64,000 nucleotides of DNA, from the NCBI RefSeq assembly GCF_003614975.1, contig NZ_QZWI01000022.1, forward strand, positions 1-64,000. The letters run 5' to 3'. This DNA is from Rahnella bruchi. Lineage in GTDB: Bacteria > Pseudomonadota > Gammaproteobacteria > Enterobacterales > Enterobacteriaceae. Of this stretch, positions 30,701 through 38,422 are shown one piece after another (the first letter of the stretch is position 1; the number at the start of each line of letters is the position of its first letter). Position numbers and translations under genes: made by a program. The notes under the pieces are model-generated. The model had not been told where the DNA came from and did not search any database. It was given only the letters and a program-made list of their open reading frames with translations.

Positions 30701-31161
30701 CTATCTTTACGACGCGCCCCCAGCTGGCTGAACAATATATTTCGCGGGGAGTCGTAAAGGGGGACCAGCATATCGAGGCTGCTTTCACTCAGAGAAAAGT
30801 CATTCCCCAGGTTGATTTGCGATCGCACGGTGCCAAACTGGCTAAGCCAACCTTCAACCGTGCTGTTAACGGCACTTCCGGCCTGACTGCGCGCATAATC
30901 TGACAACGCTTCGGAGGAACTACGATCCTCGTTCGAAAATGTGCTCCCGATAGCAATCGCACCGGAGGCAAGATGTTGGTCAAAAGGATTTTTACCTTCA
31001 GTCGTTGCCGGCGCAGAGGGCAGCATGTGCTCTTGCGAGGCGATGGCCGGAAAAGCGATTGCAAGGCCAGAGATAGGCGGAATAAGCTGGAGATAAATAC
31101 AGACCCAGGTAATCAGTTTTTTTCGTAATGAGGGTGAGTTTTTATCATCTGAGAAATTCAT
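21712..31161 (-). CDS. Giant inverse autotransporter adhesin (intimin/invasin/YeeJ type)
   Basis: About 3149 residues. The ATG at 31161 (MNFSDDKN) is favoured over 31176 because AAGGA sits just before it. A long signal segment runs to about residue 42. The inverse-autotransporter barrel follows (about residues 95-330: GWLSQFGTVRSQINLG, LVPLYDSPRNILFSQLGARR, AGVRFF, GYQRLSGWHDS). From about residue 480 there are some 23-24 Ig (Big_1-type) domains of 97-99 residues with the pattern DNAVANG...N.V...V.DA.GN. Four of these are duplicated almost exactly. Near the C-terminus are two Bap-type Ig repeats like those of the other surface proteins. A tip of about 110 residues ends WYSDGSKWKQVY. The barrel anchors in the outer membrane and the repeats extend outward. 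No LysM motif is evident. Confidence 0.92.
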   Translation of the reverse strand: MNFSDDKNSPSLRKKLITWVCIYLQLIPPISGLAIAFPAIASQEHMLPSAPATTEGKNPFDQHLASGAIAIGSTFSNEDRSSSEALSDYARSQAGSAVNSTVEGWLSQFGTVRSQINLGNDFSLSESSLDMLVPLYDSPRNILFSQLGARRKDSRTTINVGAGVRFFPDDTWMIGTNAFFDNDITGHNTRLGLGGELWMDYLKMSANGYQRLSGWHDSRDLEDYDERPANGFDLQVNAFLPAYPQLGGKLMYEQYYGDAVALFGSDDLQEDPYAVTVGVNYTPIPMLSLSAEQKMGKSGKNDFNLSMALTYQIDQSWEQNASPAAVDAMRKLARSRYDLVERNNNIVLEYRKQQVIKMHLAPEKLQGESQSKQTLTAQVNSKYGLKNIAWSGSSYLQAGGTIKTIDSRHFELTLPAWKVTQEAQAASTHKSGIRSSDASRILNTYVLTAVAEGSKGNKSKPSHLTVEVLPPQAHFGNDVTVNGDNAAPDGVSPVNVVFHVVDDHKKPLQGEPVSLTVTLADNSKATKQVISDASGNTPLDVVSAVSGEAGVVATLRGGESSEVKIHFADSQADAAHSSLTASPESIAANDVATTTLMLTVHDSQDKPLTGLSGVGFNVSGLDGTRLSAVKETSAGVYTATLSGSQTGTATVTAQTAGKNLQGVSTTVLLTPDVSSARINPGDFTVITNNVKADGVSAAIVQALVTDASDNPLANMPVAFTATSGATITQSAVTNAQGIVKVPITHTKLGAVTVTATVNGSSQNVQVNFIADKSSASGQLSVPADNAIANGIATNVVELEAKDAQGNAVAGINITFSATNGAVVATASGVTDEAGKLSTALTSTVAGASTVTAKTASGEVLNTTTTFSADTSTATITSGDLSVVTNDSVANGIARNQVQVKVTDAKGNAVPAQTVTFSAGNGAVIETSGTTDNNGLVIVGLTSKKAGDSLVTANVNSHSQTVNTTFVADNATAEGTLDVTADGAVANGVATNSVELTIQDAGGNPVPGTSITFSATNDAKVTTTSGVTDKNGKLSTTATSTVAGISKVTAKSASGEQLTANINFIADAGTATIVAGDLSVVTNGSVANGSVQNQVRVKVTDAQGNPVPAQTVSLTADNGAKIDTSVTTNSQGLATAGLTSLKAGDSIVTATLNGQSQTVTTTFIADKMTAQGTLTVTKDGAIANGIATNSIELVVLDAGNNPVTGESITFSATNGTTVNTATSVTNSEGKASTDLTSLVAGSSQITATSDSGETLEQTVTFVADTGTATITSGDLSIVTNDSVANGSARNQVQVKVTDAKGNAVPAQTVTFSAGNGAVIETSGTTDSKGLVIVGLTSKKAGDSLVTASVNSHSQTISTTFKADKSTLTGVLSVKQDDAVANGSATNSVQALISDANGNPIENEPVSFSANNGANITSSVTTDANGIAVATLTNTRAGISTVTGSASGAIKTVETNFIADTSTAQIASGAMSIEVNHAATDGIMENRVRVDVTDAFGNALSDQTVSFTASNGATLPATKKTDESGTLIVPVTSTVAGDSVITATLNGSHQSVTVSFEADGDTAQITEGSLVMITNDAVANGIATNSVQATVTDASGNPVPDELVSFSGSNNALIAANGTTDITGKVTVTLTSKTAGTSVIVATVNGSTRQVNANFVADSHTALIVSGSLKKLNDGAAANGTAANRVILRVSDENGNALADQTVSFTASHGATIASTATTDADGALSLPVTSTVAGASIITASINGSSQNVTVNFVYDKSTAAVSELTILNDNVVANGTDLNRVRVLIKDENGNLATDMSVGLSASNGAKVAATGTTDANGEYIASLTSLIAGTSQFTAEANGQSQSVNVHFVPDSGTAQIASGSLTVTRNNALANGKETNAVLLKVTDANGNALADQTVAFTADNGATIAPSGVSGSDGTLSVPVTSTVAGEHKVTASINGSSQSVTMSFSYDAETATVSTLSVMDNNALANGAATNSVKAIVLDAQGNAVPDVAVAFSADNGAKITVTGISNTQGEAVATLTSLVAGSTVVNAQVNGHSESATVIFTADNSTAQITAASMTVTKDNAVANGVETNRVQLAVSDANGNALADQTVSFTASHGATIASTATTDADGALSLPVTSTVAGASIVTAAINGSSQNVTVNFVYDKSTAAVSKLTILNDNVVANGTDLNRVRVLIKDENGNLATDMSVGLSASNGAKVAATGTTDANGEYIASLTSLIAGTSQFTAEANGQSQSVNVNFVPDSGTAQIASGSLTVTRNNALANGTETNAVLLKVTDANGNALADQTVAFTADNGATIAPIGVSGSDGTLSVPVTSTVAGEHKVTASINGSSQSVTMSFSYDAETATVSTLSVMDNNALANGAATNSVKAIVLDAQGNAVPDVAVAFSADNGAKITVTGISNTQGEAVATLTSLVAGSTVVNAQVNGHSESATVIFTADSSTAQITAASMTVTKDNAVANGVETNRVQLAVSDANGNALADQTVSFTADNGAKIVATAVTDAEGSLSVPVTSTVASESTITATINGSTTSVKMIFKNDPSTATIGSLVVVDDNAIANGIATNSVKAIVKDGQGNVVPDAVVSFSADNGASIAASGTSSEDGSVAVTLTNLSAGTTTVTMTVNGNSQSMATTFIADSATANIAASDIKVLTDNSVANGVKANQIQVIVKDANNNLVPDQTVSFTATGATVASTAITDSAGQITLPVTSTVAGVATLTATVNGSTQSKTMTFITDAATAHVAAEDFIVIKNNALSDGVEANQVQARVTDAYGNIVSDALVSFSATNGAVIGDVIPTDAQGLVTANITTLEPGISQITATISGNKQSVDVSFVAVRTPVITAVNDVTEGIVGEIQSGQLTNEASPVLTGTADKNATIRLYSNGKLVGSAIVDDSGNWSVKPDSPLTVQGNQSLTVTAALTPESPESLPTDAFILNLDSVIPTPKVTRVMDSSMVVAEGDTTTGENVVIEGTAEAGSTVNVYILRMADRVYGVLGTTTADASGNWSFAVTDDSVFEGSGEFSFQAKSTDAAGNSTKVGDCVAYSIILQQWPAPAGTPTYTPQSNGEAITADVVSSLLGTNNNVLIISNPPANSVKSIVLPTPSSANKNAHVYIAINGSQTTGIKTDGAIFTTLPAGSNTTWYSDGSKWKQVY
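23701..26052 (-). repeat. Tandem duplication of a 1176-bp block in the adhesin gene
   Basis: Copies at 23701-24876 and 24877-26052 are nearly identical. Each encodes four 98-residue Ig domains, and the start of a further copy is visible at 26053. Differences are scattered single bases, implying a recent or homogenised duplication. An older related pair of domains is spaced about 1182 bp apart near 27.1 and 28.3 kb. Confidence 0.92.
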
Positions 31162-32033
31162 GTCTATCCTTGGCATTGTTTCTTAAAAAATAAATAAACG
31201 GAGGCTTGGCACGTTCAATGACCTACAATGATCCATAATATGATCTGCAATTGACAGTTATTTAAATAATGGAAAATGCTTATTTAAGCCTGAAGTGTAA
31301 GTAACTCACTATAAATACAAAATATTTAAAGGTTTTAAATAATCGATTTAAATTTATTGAATGCGTGCCTGCCGCACATTAATGTATTCACTAATGTCAG
31401 GTCTTGTATGAGATTTGAACAGATTTCCATGATGAGAAAACGGGGGCTAACATCGTTTACCAAACGAAGTTTTAAGTATATCAATATGTTAAATATGAAG
31501 TTTTTTTATGGATTTAAAATCGGTCTTTTGCCCGCTCATTTGCAGAAATCCATTGCCGGTAAATCGATAATGGTCAGAGAATAAGTCGTGGAGTATTTAA
31601 ATTTAATTTAAAATATATCCGATCATAATTTAACAAAATACAGCTCTGGAGTATTTCACTATCAGGCATATTGAGAATGCAAATCAGAAGTGTTCTGGCC
31701 ACGATTTTTTATATTACATTCCAGTTTGGCAATTTCACGGCCGTGGAAATTAGCGTATTAGACAAGGTTTGTGAAGTGGGATTTCATTATTACCATAAAG
31801 ATTAATCACTGCATGAATTATATCCCCGCATAGGAAATCCACAATTTGTTAAGCTGAAGGGACTTCTTATCTGGAGTGACAGAATCTGAAGTTGTTATTT
31901 AGGGATCCTGTTGAATTGTATATAGACCTGCTGATCCAGTCCCCTCTTTGCGATGAAGACGATAATCCTCACCAAAAATGCTCTCACAAATCTGCGCACT
32001 TCTCCTTTGCTCTGTGAGCATCTTTTTCAATTT
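31162..32033. other. Long AT-rich gap upstream of the giant adhesin
   Basis: About 870 bases between divergent genes with no convincing reading frame. It must hold the adhesin promoter. A perfect 10-bp palindrome CACGGCCGTG lies at 31736-31745. The AT-rich character fits H-NS silencing, an inference. Confidence 0.4.
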
Positions 32034-32067
32034 CTAACTTTATATAATGGGACTTATATAAAGTTAG
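32034..32067. other. 34-bp lox/rox-like recombination site
   Basis: Two perfect 13-bp inverted arms, CTAACTTTATATA (32034-32046) and TATATAAAGTTAG (32055-32067), flank an asymmetric 8-bp spacer ATGGGACT. This is the 13-8-13 layout of loxP. By eye the arm matches loxP at 10 of 13 positions, and the 12-bp arm TAACTTTAAATA of rox (the Dre site) at 11 of 12. It lies 170 bases upstream of a Cre/Dre-like gene. A TATAAT hexamer sits within the left arm, so binding might also affect transcription. No second copy was seen in the window. Confidence 0.85.
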
Positions 32068-32237
32068 CCTTCAAAAGACGGAGCGGGTAATCTATACAGC
32101 AGTGACAGTGGGAGATGATTTTCACCGCGAATTTATGCAGATATCGCTACGTGAAATCTGTAAGGTAACGCCCCTGCATCTTTATCAGAATCGACGTAGC
32201 GTTGTCAGAATTCAGGAGTTCGCTTTTAAAGCTATTT

Positions 32238-33269
32238 ATGGGCAAATTATCACCCACTCACCAGATACTGCCTGTTATTCAGGCGGAGGAAGAGGTTCTG
32301 GCCAGGCTCAAGGAGTTTGTTCAGGACAAGGAGGCATTTTCACCCAATACCTGGCGACAGCTGATGAGCGTTATGCGGATCTGTCATCGGTGGTCGGCAG
32401 AGAATCGCCGTCAGTTTTTGCCTATGCTTCCGGCAGACCTTCGTGACTATTTGAACTGGTTGCAGGAGAATGGCCGGGCCTCTTCAACCGTCTCAACGCA
32501 TGGTTCTTTAATTTCCATGTTACACCGTAACGCTGGCCTCACCCCTCCTAACACCTCACCGCTGGTATTCCGCGCTGTCAAAAGGATAAATCGTGTTGCG
32601 GTTGTCACGGGGGAACGAACGGGTCAGGCGGTGCCTTTCCGTCTTGAAAATCTTCTAGAGCTCGATGCGTTATGGTCTGACTCGAAATTGCTTCGCCAAA
32701 AACGGGACCTTGCATTTCTTCATGTTGCTTACAGCACGCTGCTGCGTATCAGCGAATTAGCCCGCCTCCGGGTTCGTGACATCTCCCGGGCGTCCGATGG
32801 CCGAATCATCCTCAATGTCAGTTATACCAAAACCATTGTTCAGACAGGCGGCCTGATTAAATCTCTTAGCTCGCAGTCCTCACGGCGATTGTCTGAATGG
32901 TTATCGGTGGCAGGTATCAGCACCGAACCCGATGCTTTTCTCTTTTGTCCGGTACACCGCTCGGGGAACGCGACTCTCTCCATCACCCGTCCGTTGAGCA
33001 CGCCAGCGATAGAATTTATTTTTTCTACGGCCTGGCATACGGTTGGCGTTTCTGAAACCATCACCCCAAATAAAGGGCGCTATACGCGATGGACCGGCCA
33101 CAGTGCCCGTGTCGGCGCTGCTCAGGATATGGCGGGCCGTGGCTACGCTGTTGCCCAGATTATGCAGGAAGGGACATGGAAAAAGCCTGAGACACTGATG
33201 CGTTATATCCGTAATCTGCAGGCACATGAAGGGGCGATGGTCGATCTGATGGAAAGGAATAGTAAATAA
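32238..33269 (+). CDS. Cre/Dre-like tyrosine site-specific recombinase
   Basis: The ATG at 32238 gives 343 residues, the same length as P1 Cre, and its start (MGKLSPTHQILP) lines up with the Cre N-terminus; an in-frame TTG at 32202 is less likely. Catalytic residues fall almost where they do in Cre: Arg170 (TLLRISELARLRV), Lys198 (SYTKTIV), His288 and Arg291 (WTGHSARVGAAQDMA), Trp314 (GTWKKPETL) and the nucleophile Tyr323 (MRYIRN). The GERTGQAVP, TPNKGRY and IMQEGTWKKPETLMRY segments look particularly like Dre of phage D6. Cre and Dre resolve plasmid-prophage dimers. Here the gene has its own candidate site upstream and no phage genes around it, so a domesticated or relic role is possible. 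Confidence 0.93.
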   Translation: MGKLSPTHQILPVIQAEEEVLARLKEFVQDKEAFSPNTWRQLMSVMRICHRWSAENRRQFLPMLPADLRDYLNWLQENGRASSTVSTHGSLISMLHRNAGLTPPNTSPLVFRAVKRINRVAVVTGERTGQAVPFRLENLLELDALWSDSKLLRQKRDLAFLHVAYSTLLRISELARLRVRDISRASDGRIILNVSYTKTIVQTGGLIKSLSSQSSRRLSEWLSVAGISTEPDAFLFCPVHRSGNATLSITRPLSTPAIEFIFSTAWHTVGVSETITPNKGRYTRWTGHSARVGAAQDMAGRGYAVAQIMQEGTWKKPETLMRYIRNLQAHEGAMVDLMERNSK

Positions 33270-33384
33270 AGCACGCAGAAATTAATAATTCATACTTAAT
33301 AAATATTAATTACCATCTTCTTTCTCCGCGATGGCATTAAGGCTCACGGAGCATGCCCGTAAGCCATAGCCAGCAGTCTCAGGC

Positions 33385-34347
33385 TCATTTCGCCATTGCC
33401 TTCTCGTTCTTCGTTCGCAATTTTTTCGCCCGACTTTCAAGTAGCAAATAACACACAAGAGCGAGCAGCAACGGCAGGAAGTAGTAGAGCAGGCGATAGG
33501 CCAGCAGTGCGGCGATAATCGTGCCCTGCGAAGTATGTTCACCCGCCAGCAGCGCGATAAACACCGCTTCCAGCACACCGATCCCCGCAGGAATATGCAC
33601 AATCACCCCGGCGATACTGCTGACCAACAGCACACCCAGTACAAAGAAATAGTTCACATCCTGACCCAGCAGCAGCCAGATAATCGCCCCCATTGCCATC
33701 CAGTTAGCGCTTGAAATTACCATCTGGGCCAGCGCGAATTTAAACGACGGCAGCACAAGCTTTTGCCCCTTAACCGTCATATGGCGGTGTTTAGCAAAGG
33801 CGCAGAACCACACGTAAACCGCCACCATCGCCAGCAGCCCAATGCCTACAATGCGCAATGTGCTGGCGTCGATATACCAGTGCGAAGGCAGTTCGACGAC
33901 ACCGGCGGTGAAGATGATTCCACCCAGCAAAATATAGCCAAGCCAGTTAGTGGTTATGCTCAGCGAGAAAATGCGGGTGATCGTGCCGCCGGGCAGACCC
34001 AGCCGCGAGTAAAGCCGGTATCGCATGCCAATGCCGCCAACCCAGGTACTGAGCGTGAGATTAAAGGCGTAGCAGATAAATGACACCAGCATCACCTGAC
34101 GTGCCGCGAGTTTGTGTCCGCAATAAGCGCGTGCGAGCAGGTCATAACAGCCATACAGGAGATAGCTAAGGATCACCAGCGCCACAGACATCAACAGTGA
34201 CGTGCGGTTGTAATGACGAATGACCTTCCACACGTCTTCCCAGTTGACCGTGCGGGCATAAACCACCAGCAGTACGGCTATGGCGATAAAGAAAATACCG
34301 GTGAGGATTTTTTTCGCCAGACGCCACTTTGGATGCGATGTGGACAT
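33385..34347 (-). CDS. ybhN: YbhN, UPF0104 (lysylphosphatidylglycerol synthase-like) membrane protein
   Basis: 320 residues with about eight membrane segments. Family hallmarks are YDLLARAYCGHKL, NLTLSTWVGGIGMRYRLYSRLGL and VHIPAGIGVLEAVFIALL, seen in the flippase-like part of MprF relatives. The precise function is unknown; linkage to clsB points to phospholipid metabolism in the inner membrane. The start codon shares one base with the clsB stop, so it is the third gene of ybhP-clsB-ybhN, the order found in E. coli. Confidence 0.92.
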   Translation of the reverse strand: MSTSHPKWRLAKKILTGIFFIAIAVLLVVYARTVNWEDVWKVIRHYNRTSLLMSVALVILSYLLYGCYDLLARAYCGHKLAARQVMLVSFICYAFNLTLSTWVGGIGMRYRLYSRLGLPGGTITRIFSLSITTNWLGYILLGGIIFTAGVVELPSHWYIDASTLRIVGIGLLAMVAVYVWFCAFAKHRHMTVKGQKLVLPSFKFALAQMVISSANWMAMGAIIWLLLGQDVNYFFVLGVLLVSSIAGVIVHIPAGIGVLEAVFIALLAGEHTSQGTIIAALLAYRLLYYFLPLLLALVCYLLLESRAKKLRTKNEKAMAK

Positions 34348-35594
34348 CAGGGTTTCACCTCCGATTTCTCTGACGTCACCCGATCCTGCGTTTCAATTTC
34401 GGGCTGTACGGGCGCTGTTACCAGAGAAAGCCTTGGCGTGTGTGCCGGTAGCCAGCCGACCATTGCCGGGAATTTACGCAGGAAGTGGAAAACGACCACG
34501 TTTTTCGCCAGGTTCCACCAGGTGCGTTTCGGGGCCATGGTTTCATCCACACGCTGGCAGTCATTAGCGATAATGCCGTTGAGATTTTCACGCAGCGTCT
34601 GGTTAAACGTGCGGTCATGGATAATGAGATTGGCCTCAAGGTTGAGCGACAAGCTCAGCGGATCGAGATTGCTCGAGCCGACCGTCGCCCAGTGAGCGTC
34701 CATCAGCGCGACTTTGCCGTGCAGCGGACGACGCCGATATTCATAGACCTGCACCCCGCCTTTCAGCAGATAGTTGTACAGTAGTTCCGCACCGACTTTG
34801 ACAATCGGCATATCCGGTTCCCCCTGCACAATGAGCTTCACCCTTACCCCACGGCGGGCCGCATTACGCATGGCGTGCAGCAGACGGTAGCCAGGAAAGA
34901 AATAGGCGTTGGCGATAATCACTTCACGCTTGGCGCTGGAGAGCATTTTCAGATAGTGGCGCTCAATGTCATCACTGTGATCGTCGTTATCCCGCCAGAC
35001 AAACAGCGCCTGCGCCTCGCCGGGATGACGATTTTCGGCCGCATGATAGCGGCGACGTTGCTGCCACCATCGGCGGGTTTGTGCATGGTCGGGCAGATTT
35101 TCCAACTCAAATTTTAAAATGTCATCCACCACCGGGCCTTCTACCCGCACGGCGTAGTCCTGTTTGGCCTCGGGGCCGTAGTCGGACATGTGCTCGGCGG
35201 AGTAATTAATCCCGCCGACAAATGCCAACTTATTGTCGATGACAACAATTTTACGGTGCATACGCCGGAACAAATTGGTTCGCATACCAAACAGTGGCCG
35301 CCGTGGATCGTAATAGCGAAAAGCGACGCCTGCCGAAGTCAGTTCGCTGACGAAATCATCGCTCAGGCCATGCGAGCCATACCCGTCGAGCAGCACCTGA
35401 ACGTCGACACCGCGCAGTGCGGCGCGCAGGAGCACCGCATGCAAACGGCGACCCACGTTATCTTCAAACCAGATAAAAGTTTCGAGAATCACTTTACTCT
35501 GAGCGTTATCAATAGCGTCAAATAATGCCGGATAATATTCGTCGCCATTTTCCAGAAGCTGGATGTGATTCCCTTCCTGCCATGCTGTTTTCAT
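34347..35594 (-). CDS. clsB: Cardiolipin synthase B
   Basis: 415 residues, phospholipase D superfamily. Two HKD motifs are intact: [19 protein letters not shown] near residue 113 and [20 protein letters not shown] near residue 290. E. coli ClsB (YbhO) makes cardiolipin and is of similar length (413). It overlaps ybhP by four bases and touches ybhN, so all three are translationally coupled. The C-terminal 60 residues are basic then acidic and poorly conserved in look. Confidence 0.95.
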   Translation of the reverse strand: MKTAWQEGNHIQLLENGDEYYPALFDAIDNAQSKVILETFIWFEDNVGRRLHAVLLRAALRGVDVQVLLDGYGSHGLSDDFVSELTSAGVAFRYYDPRRPLFGMRTNLFRRMHRKIVVIDNKLAFVGGINYSAEHMSDYGPEAKQDYAVRVEGPVVDDILKFELENLPDHAQTRRWWQQRRRYHAAENRHPGEAQALFVWRDNDDHSDDIERHYLKMLSSAKREVIIANAYFFPGYRLLHAMRNAARRGVRVKLIVQGEPDMPIVKVGAELLYNYLLKGGVQVYEYRRRPLHGKVALMDAHWATVGSSNLDPLSLSLNLEANLIIHDRTFNQTLRENLNGIIANDCQRVDETMAPKRTWWNLAKNVVVFHFLRKFPAMVGWLPAHTPRLSLVTAPVQPEIETQDRVTSEKSEVKP

Positions 35595-36352
35595 AGGTGG
35601 ATCTCCGCGCTTAACGGGGCATGATCGGACAGATGACGCCAGTTACGCAGCGGCAGCGCGGCGGGCGTGCTGGCATTGGCATTTTTCACGTAGATTCTGT
35701 CAAGACGCAGTAGCGGCATACTGACCGGGAAAGTGCGCGCCGGTCGACCTTTCGCACGGGTGAAAATCTCATCCAGGCCCGCCCGCATTTTAAGCGGATG
35801 GTTGGCCTTTTGCCGCCAGTCGTTGAAATCACCCGCGACCAGCACCGGTTCTCCCTCCGGGAAAGCGTTAACCCACTCGGCAAGTATGTTGAGCTGCGCC
35901 TGACGGTGCGCTTCGCGCAGGCCAAGATGTACGCAAATCACATGGACAGGAAAATCCAGCTGGGGAGGCACAATGCGGCAGTACAACAGACCCCGGTTCT
36001 CACTACCCGCAACCGACACGTCGCGATTCTCATAATGTTCAATGGGATAGCGAGATAGCACGGCGTTACCGTGATGACCTTCAGGGTAAACCGCGTTGCG
36101 CCCGTAGGCAAAATCGTTCCACGTGGTGTCAGCAAGAAACTCGTAATGGGTTTTGTCCGGCCAGTTTTCAACCTGCAACGAATGCACTTCATGCGCGCCC
36201 ATCACTTCCTGCAGGCAGACGATATCGGCGCTGACGGTGCGTACCGCGTCGCGCAACTCGGGTAAAATGAAGCGTTTATTAAACGCATTGAAGCCCTTAT
36301 GTGTATTAATCGTCAGTAGCTTTAACGAAAAGTGCCGGGTGTTTTGGGTCAT
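35591..36352 (-). CDS. ybhP: YbhP, endonuclease/exonuclease/phosphatase family protein
   Basis: 253 residues. EEP-fold motifs are complete: [21 protein letters not shown] (metal-binding Glu), a [13 protein letters not shown] segment, VAGDFNDW and the C-terminal SDHAPL (catalytic His). The substrate is unknown. It is the first gene of ybhP-clsB-ybhN; the promoter should lie in the 240-base gap up to the hipA stop. Confidence 0.92.
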   Translation of the reverse strand: MTQNTRHFSLKLLTINTHKGFNAFNKRFILPELRDAVRTVSADIVCLQEVMGAHEVHSLQVENWPDKTHYEFLADTTWNDFAYGRNAVYPEGHHGNAVLSRYPIEHYENRDVSVAGSENRGLLYCRIVPPQLDFPVHVICVHLGLREAHRQAQLNILAEWVNAFPEGEPVLVAGDFNDWRQKANHPLKMRAGLDEIFTRAKGRPARTFPVSMPLLRLDRIYVKNANASTPAALPLRNWRHLSDHAPLSAEIHL

Positions 36353-36595
36353 TTACTCTCCTGCCAGTGTCACTATCTTGATGAAAATAAAGTATAGTTT
36401 CTGTCACGAAAAGCGGAGCAGTTATGGATTTTTCCCAAAAGTCCGGTCTTTCAGGGCTGCGCTTTCCGCGCAACTTTGCAGATGCAGCCGGGATAAGGCA
36501 GGTCGTGGTTATGCCATTTCTCAGATTGCGCAAAACAACAAATCTAAAATCAGAGTGTTACAAATAGCACACTTCATACTTGTGAAATAGTACAT

Positions 36596-37861
36596 CTATT
36601 TGAGCAGACGTTTGATGTTCATATCGATGTCATTCTGAATGGATTTCTGCGTTTCGGAAGTGATCTGTTCCCGGAACATATCCTTCGCTAAGTTTGCAAA
36701 ACCGGCCGCCGCATCGCAGATTTTCTCTATGATCAAACTTGCCTGAATTGGCGTTAATTCTGCTTCTTCCTTTGCAAGAGTCAGGATGTGTTTTCGGTCA
36801 ATTTCCAGCGCCTCTCCCATGACATCCATTTGATGATAACCCCCTGGGCCTTCGCAATACGTGACATCGTATGCTGGAGCCAGTGTCCATTTGCCGTCAG
36901 GCGACATCAGATATGAGAAGTTTTTTGGATGATCATCGCGGTTATTGAACGCAATGTTGAAAACTACACGCTCAAAAGCCAGCACCTTCTCACGGGCATC
37001 ATTGGTGCACATCTGCGTCGCGCGCAGGAAATTCGTATAGTCGAGTGCGCCAGGGGACTGGTAATTGGCACCTGTGAAAGCGGCAAGGCTTTGCATGGGC
37101 ACCCTCATCCCCTTTTCCCGGTCAAAGCGTTTTGTGGCGAATGCCGCCTGGCCATCAGGCAGACTGAAATACTGTGTGTCTGGCGTCTGGATGCCGCATA
37201 TACGCAGGCATTGCGAATAAACCGCTTCGATGGCGCACACTTCCGGATGCTCTTGCTTTGCCGGAAACTTAATCAGCCAGTTTTCCAGCCCTGCCGCAGG
37301 CCGGGTCGTGAATGTGCCTGAAAGCGGATCACGGGAAAGCAGCGCTTTCGGTCGGGCACCCTGAGGCGATCCCCCCATTTGCAGTAACCGCTGCAAAAAC
37401 GCCCCGCCTTCGCCATCGAGAACTTCCTGAACTTCAGAGGCAAGTTGTGTAAGCGGAATGTCTTCTTTTAAAGCCGATGCTTCAGGTTGTGCTGGCTGGA
37501 ATGACATCGCCCCCATGGCGTTGGCACCAATATAGGTTAACCTTTCCAGTGGCCCGATCCGGGCGACACTCAAACCCCGCTGTTTGAACAAACGATCCAT
37601 CAAAAGCATCCCCCAGCCATCGGGGAGAGAATCATAAACTGGCCCGGGTAAACCTAACTGATGTTGTGGAAAATCTTGTCTTAGTTTTCCACCGCGCAAC
37701 GGTAAGGTGTACGCAGACAATTCCAGACCTTTTCGTAATGCCTCATCGCTGTATTCGAACATGATGAGCGGACGACCTGTAAGAGCGGTTGAGGACACAA
37801 GTGTTCCCCACAGCCAGTGTTCACCCCAGCCCTCATAGTACACATCGATTTTATTCGGCAT
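36596..37861 (-). CDS. HipA-family serine/threonine kinase toxin
   Basis: 421 residues. An N-terminal HipA domain ends in LPDGWGMLLMDR near residue 80. A glycine-rich loop GGSPQGARPK lies at 163-172, where some HipA proteins autophosphorylate a Ser. The catalytic NRDDHPKN is at 307-314 and the metal-binding APAYDVTY has Asp332. HipA of E. coli phosphorylates glutamyl-tRNA synthetase; this loop and length suggest a different HipA subgroup, so the target is open. The start overlaps the antitoxin gene by 11 bases, as is usual for hipBA. Confidence 0.9.
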   Translation of the reverse strand: MPNKIDVYYEGWGEHWLWGTLVSSTALTGRPLIMFEYSDEALRKGLELSAYTLPLRGGKLRQDFPQHQLGLPGPVYDSLPDGWGMLLMDRLFKQRGLSVARIGPLERLTYIGANAMGAMSFQPAQPEASALKEDIPLTQLASEVQEVLDGEGGAFLQRLLQMGGSPQGARPKALLSRDPLSGTFTTRPAAGLENWLIKFPAKQEHPEVCAIEAVYSQCLRICGIQTPDTQYFSLPDGQAAFATKRFDREKGMRVPMQSLAAFTGANYQSPGALDYTNFLRATQMCTNDAREKVLAFERVVFNIAFNNRDDHPKNFSYLMSPDGKWTLAPAYDVTYCEGPGGYHQMDVMGEALEIDRKHILTLAKEEAELTPIQASLIIEKICDAAAGFANLAKDMFREQITSETQKSIQNDIDMNIKRLLK

Positions 37862-38171
37862 CGTCAGTTCTCTTCCTGATTCGTTGGCGTTTTAAGCTTT
37901 TTTCATACTTAAGGATGTCATCCAGAGTGTCCACCTTCGGCTTGAAAAGGGCCTCCAGCTCCCTGAACCGACCCAGCACCATCGCAACTCTCACTACATT
38001 TTCAAACCCGACATTCTTCCCTGATTCAAGATTCGACACGGTGTTCACACCGATACCGGCACGGGCAGCGACTTCGGCCTGAGTCATCTGCTGCGAAAGC
38101 CTTTCCTTGCGCAGCCGGTCGCAGAGCAGTTTAACAACCTCGCCAGGCTTGGTAAGACTTAAATCCATCAT
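37851..38171 (-). CDS. HipB-like XRE-family antitoxin
   Basis: 106 residues. A helix-turn-helix of the XRE type occupies residues 14-70 (LRKERLSQQMTQAEVAARAGIGVNTVSNLESGKN split by helices). A basic tail ends KRQRIRKRTDDAE. It is first in the operon and should both neutralise HipA and repress its own promoter through the palindrome at 38206-38220. Confidence 0.9.
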   Translation of the reverse strand: MMDLSLTKPGEVVKLLCDRLRKERLSQQMTQAEVAARAGIGVNTVSNLESGKNVGFENVVRVAMVLGRFRELEALFKPKVDTLDDILKYEKSLKRQRIRKRTDDAE

Positions 38172-38205
38172 GCAGTGTGTTATCCACGATAAAAGCGTTT
38201 AATAC

Positions 38206-38220
38206 ACTCTATTATAGAGT
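38206..38220 (-). promoter_or_regulatory. hipBA promoter with palindromic operator
   Basis: ACTCTAT-T-ATAGAGT is a perfect 15-base palindrome. On the minus strand it contains TATAAT as the -10 box, with TTGCCA 16 bases upstream as the -35. A repressor bound here would block polymerase directly, the expected autoregulation. Confidence 0.7.
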
Positions 38221-38422
38221 TAAGTTTTTTTATGGCAATGTCATTAAGACCCTAAATTTGGGATTTATCAGGCATTAAAGAAGATAATTCATGCTATAGA
38301 AGAGTTATCAGGCCAGGCTGGCATCCTTCCTGGGCTGAAGGACGAGCCTTAACGAGTCAGTGTGTAACAGGTGATTGATCTTAAGTTGCGTAACGTTTGT
38401 CCGGAAACCTCAAAGACAGGCA

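Noticed and set aside
31357-31584. 75-residue plus-strand frame upstream of the recombinase
   Set aside because: No ribosome site, no recognisable family and composition like the surrounding AT-rich spacer.
32102-32446. 114-residue frame overlapping the recombinase start
   Set aside because: It runs in another frame over the well-supported recombinase gene and looks like its shadow.
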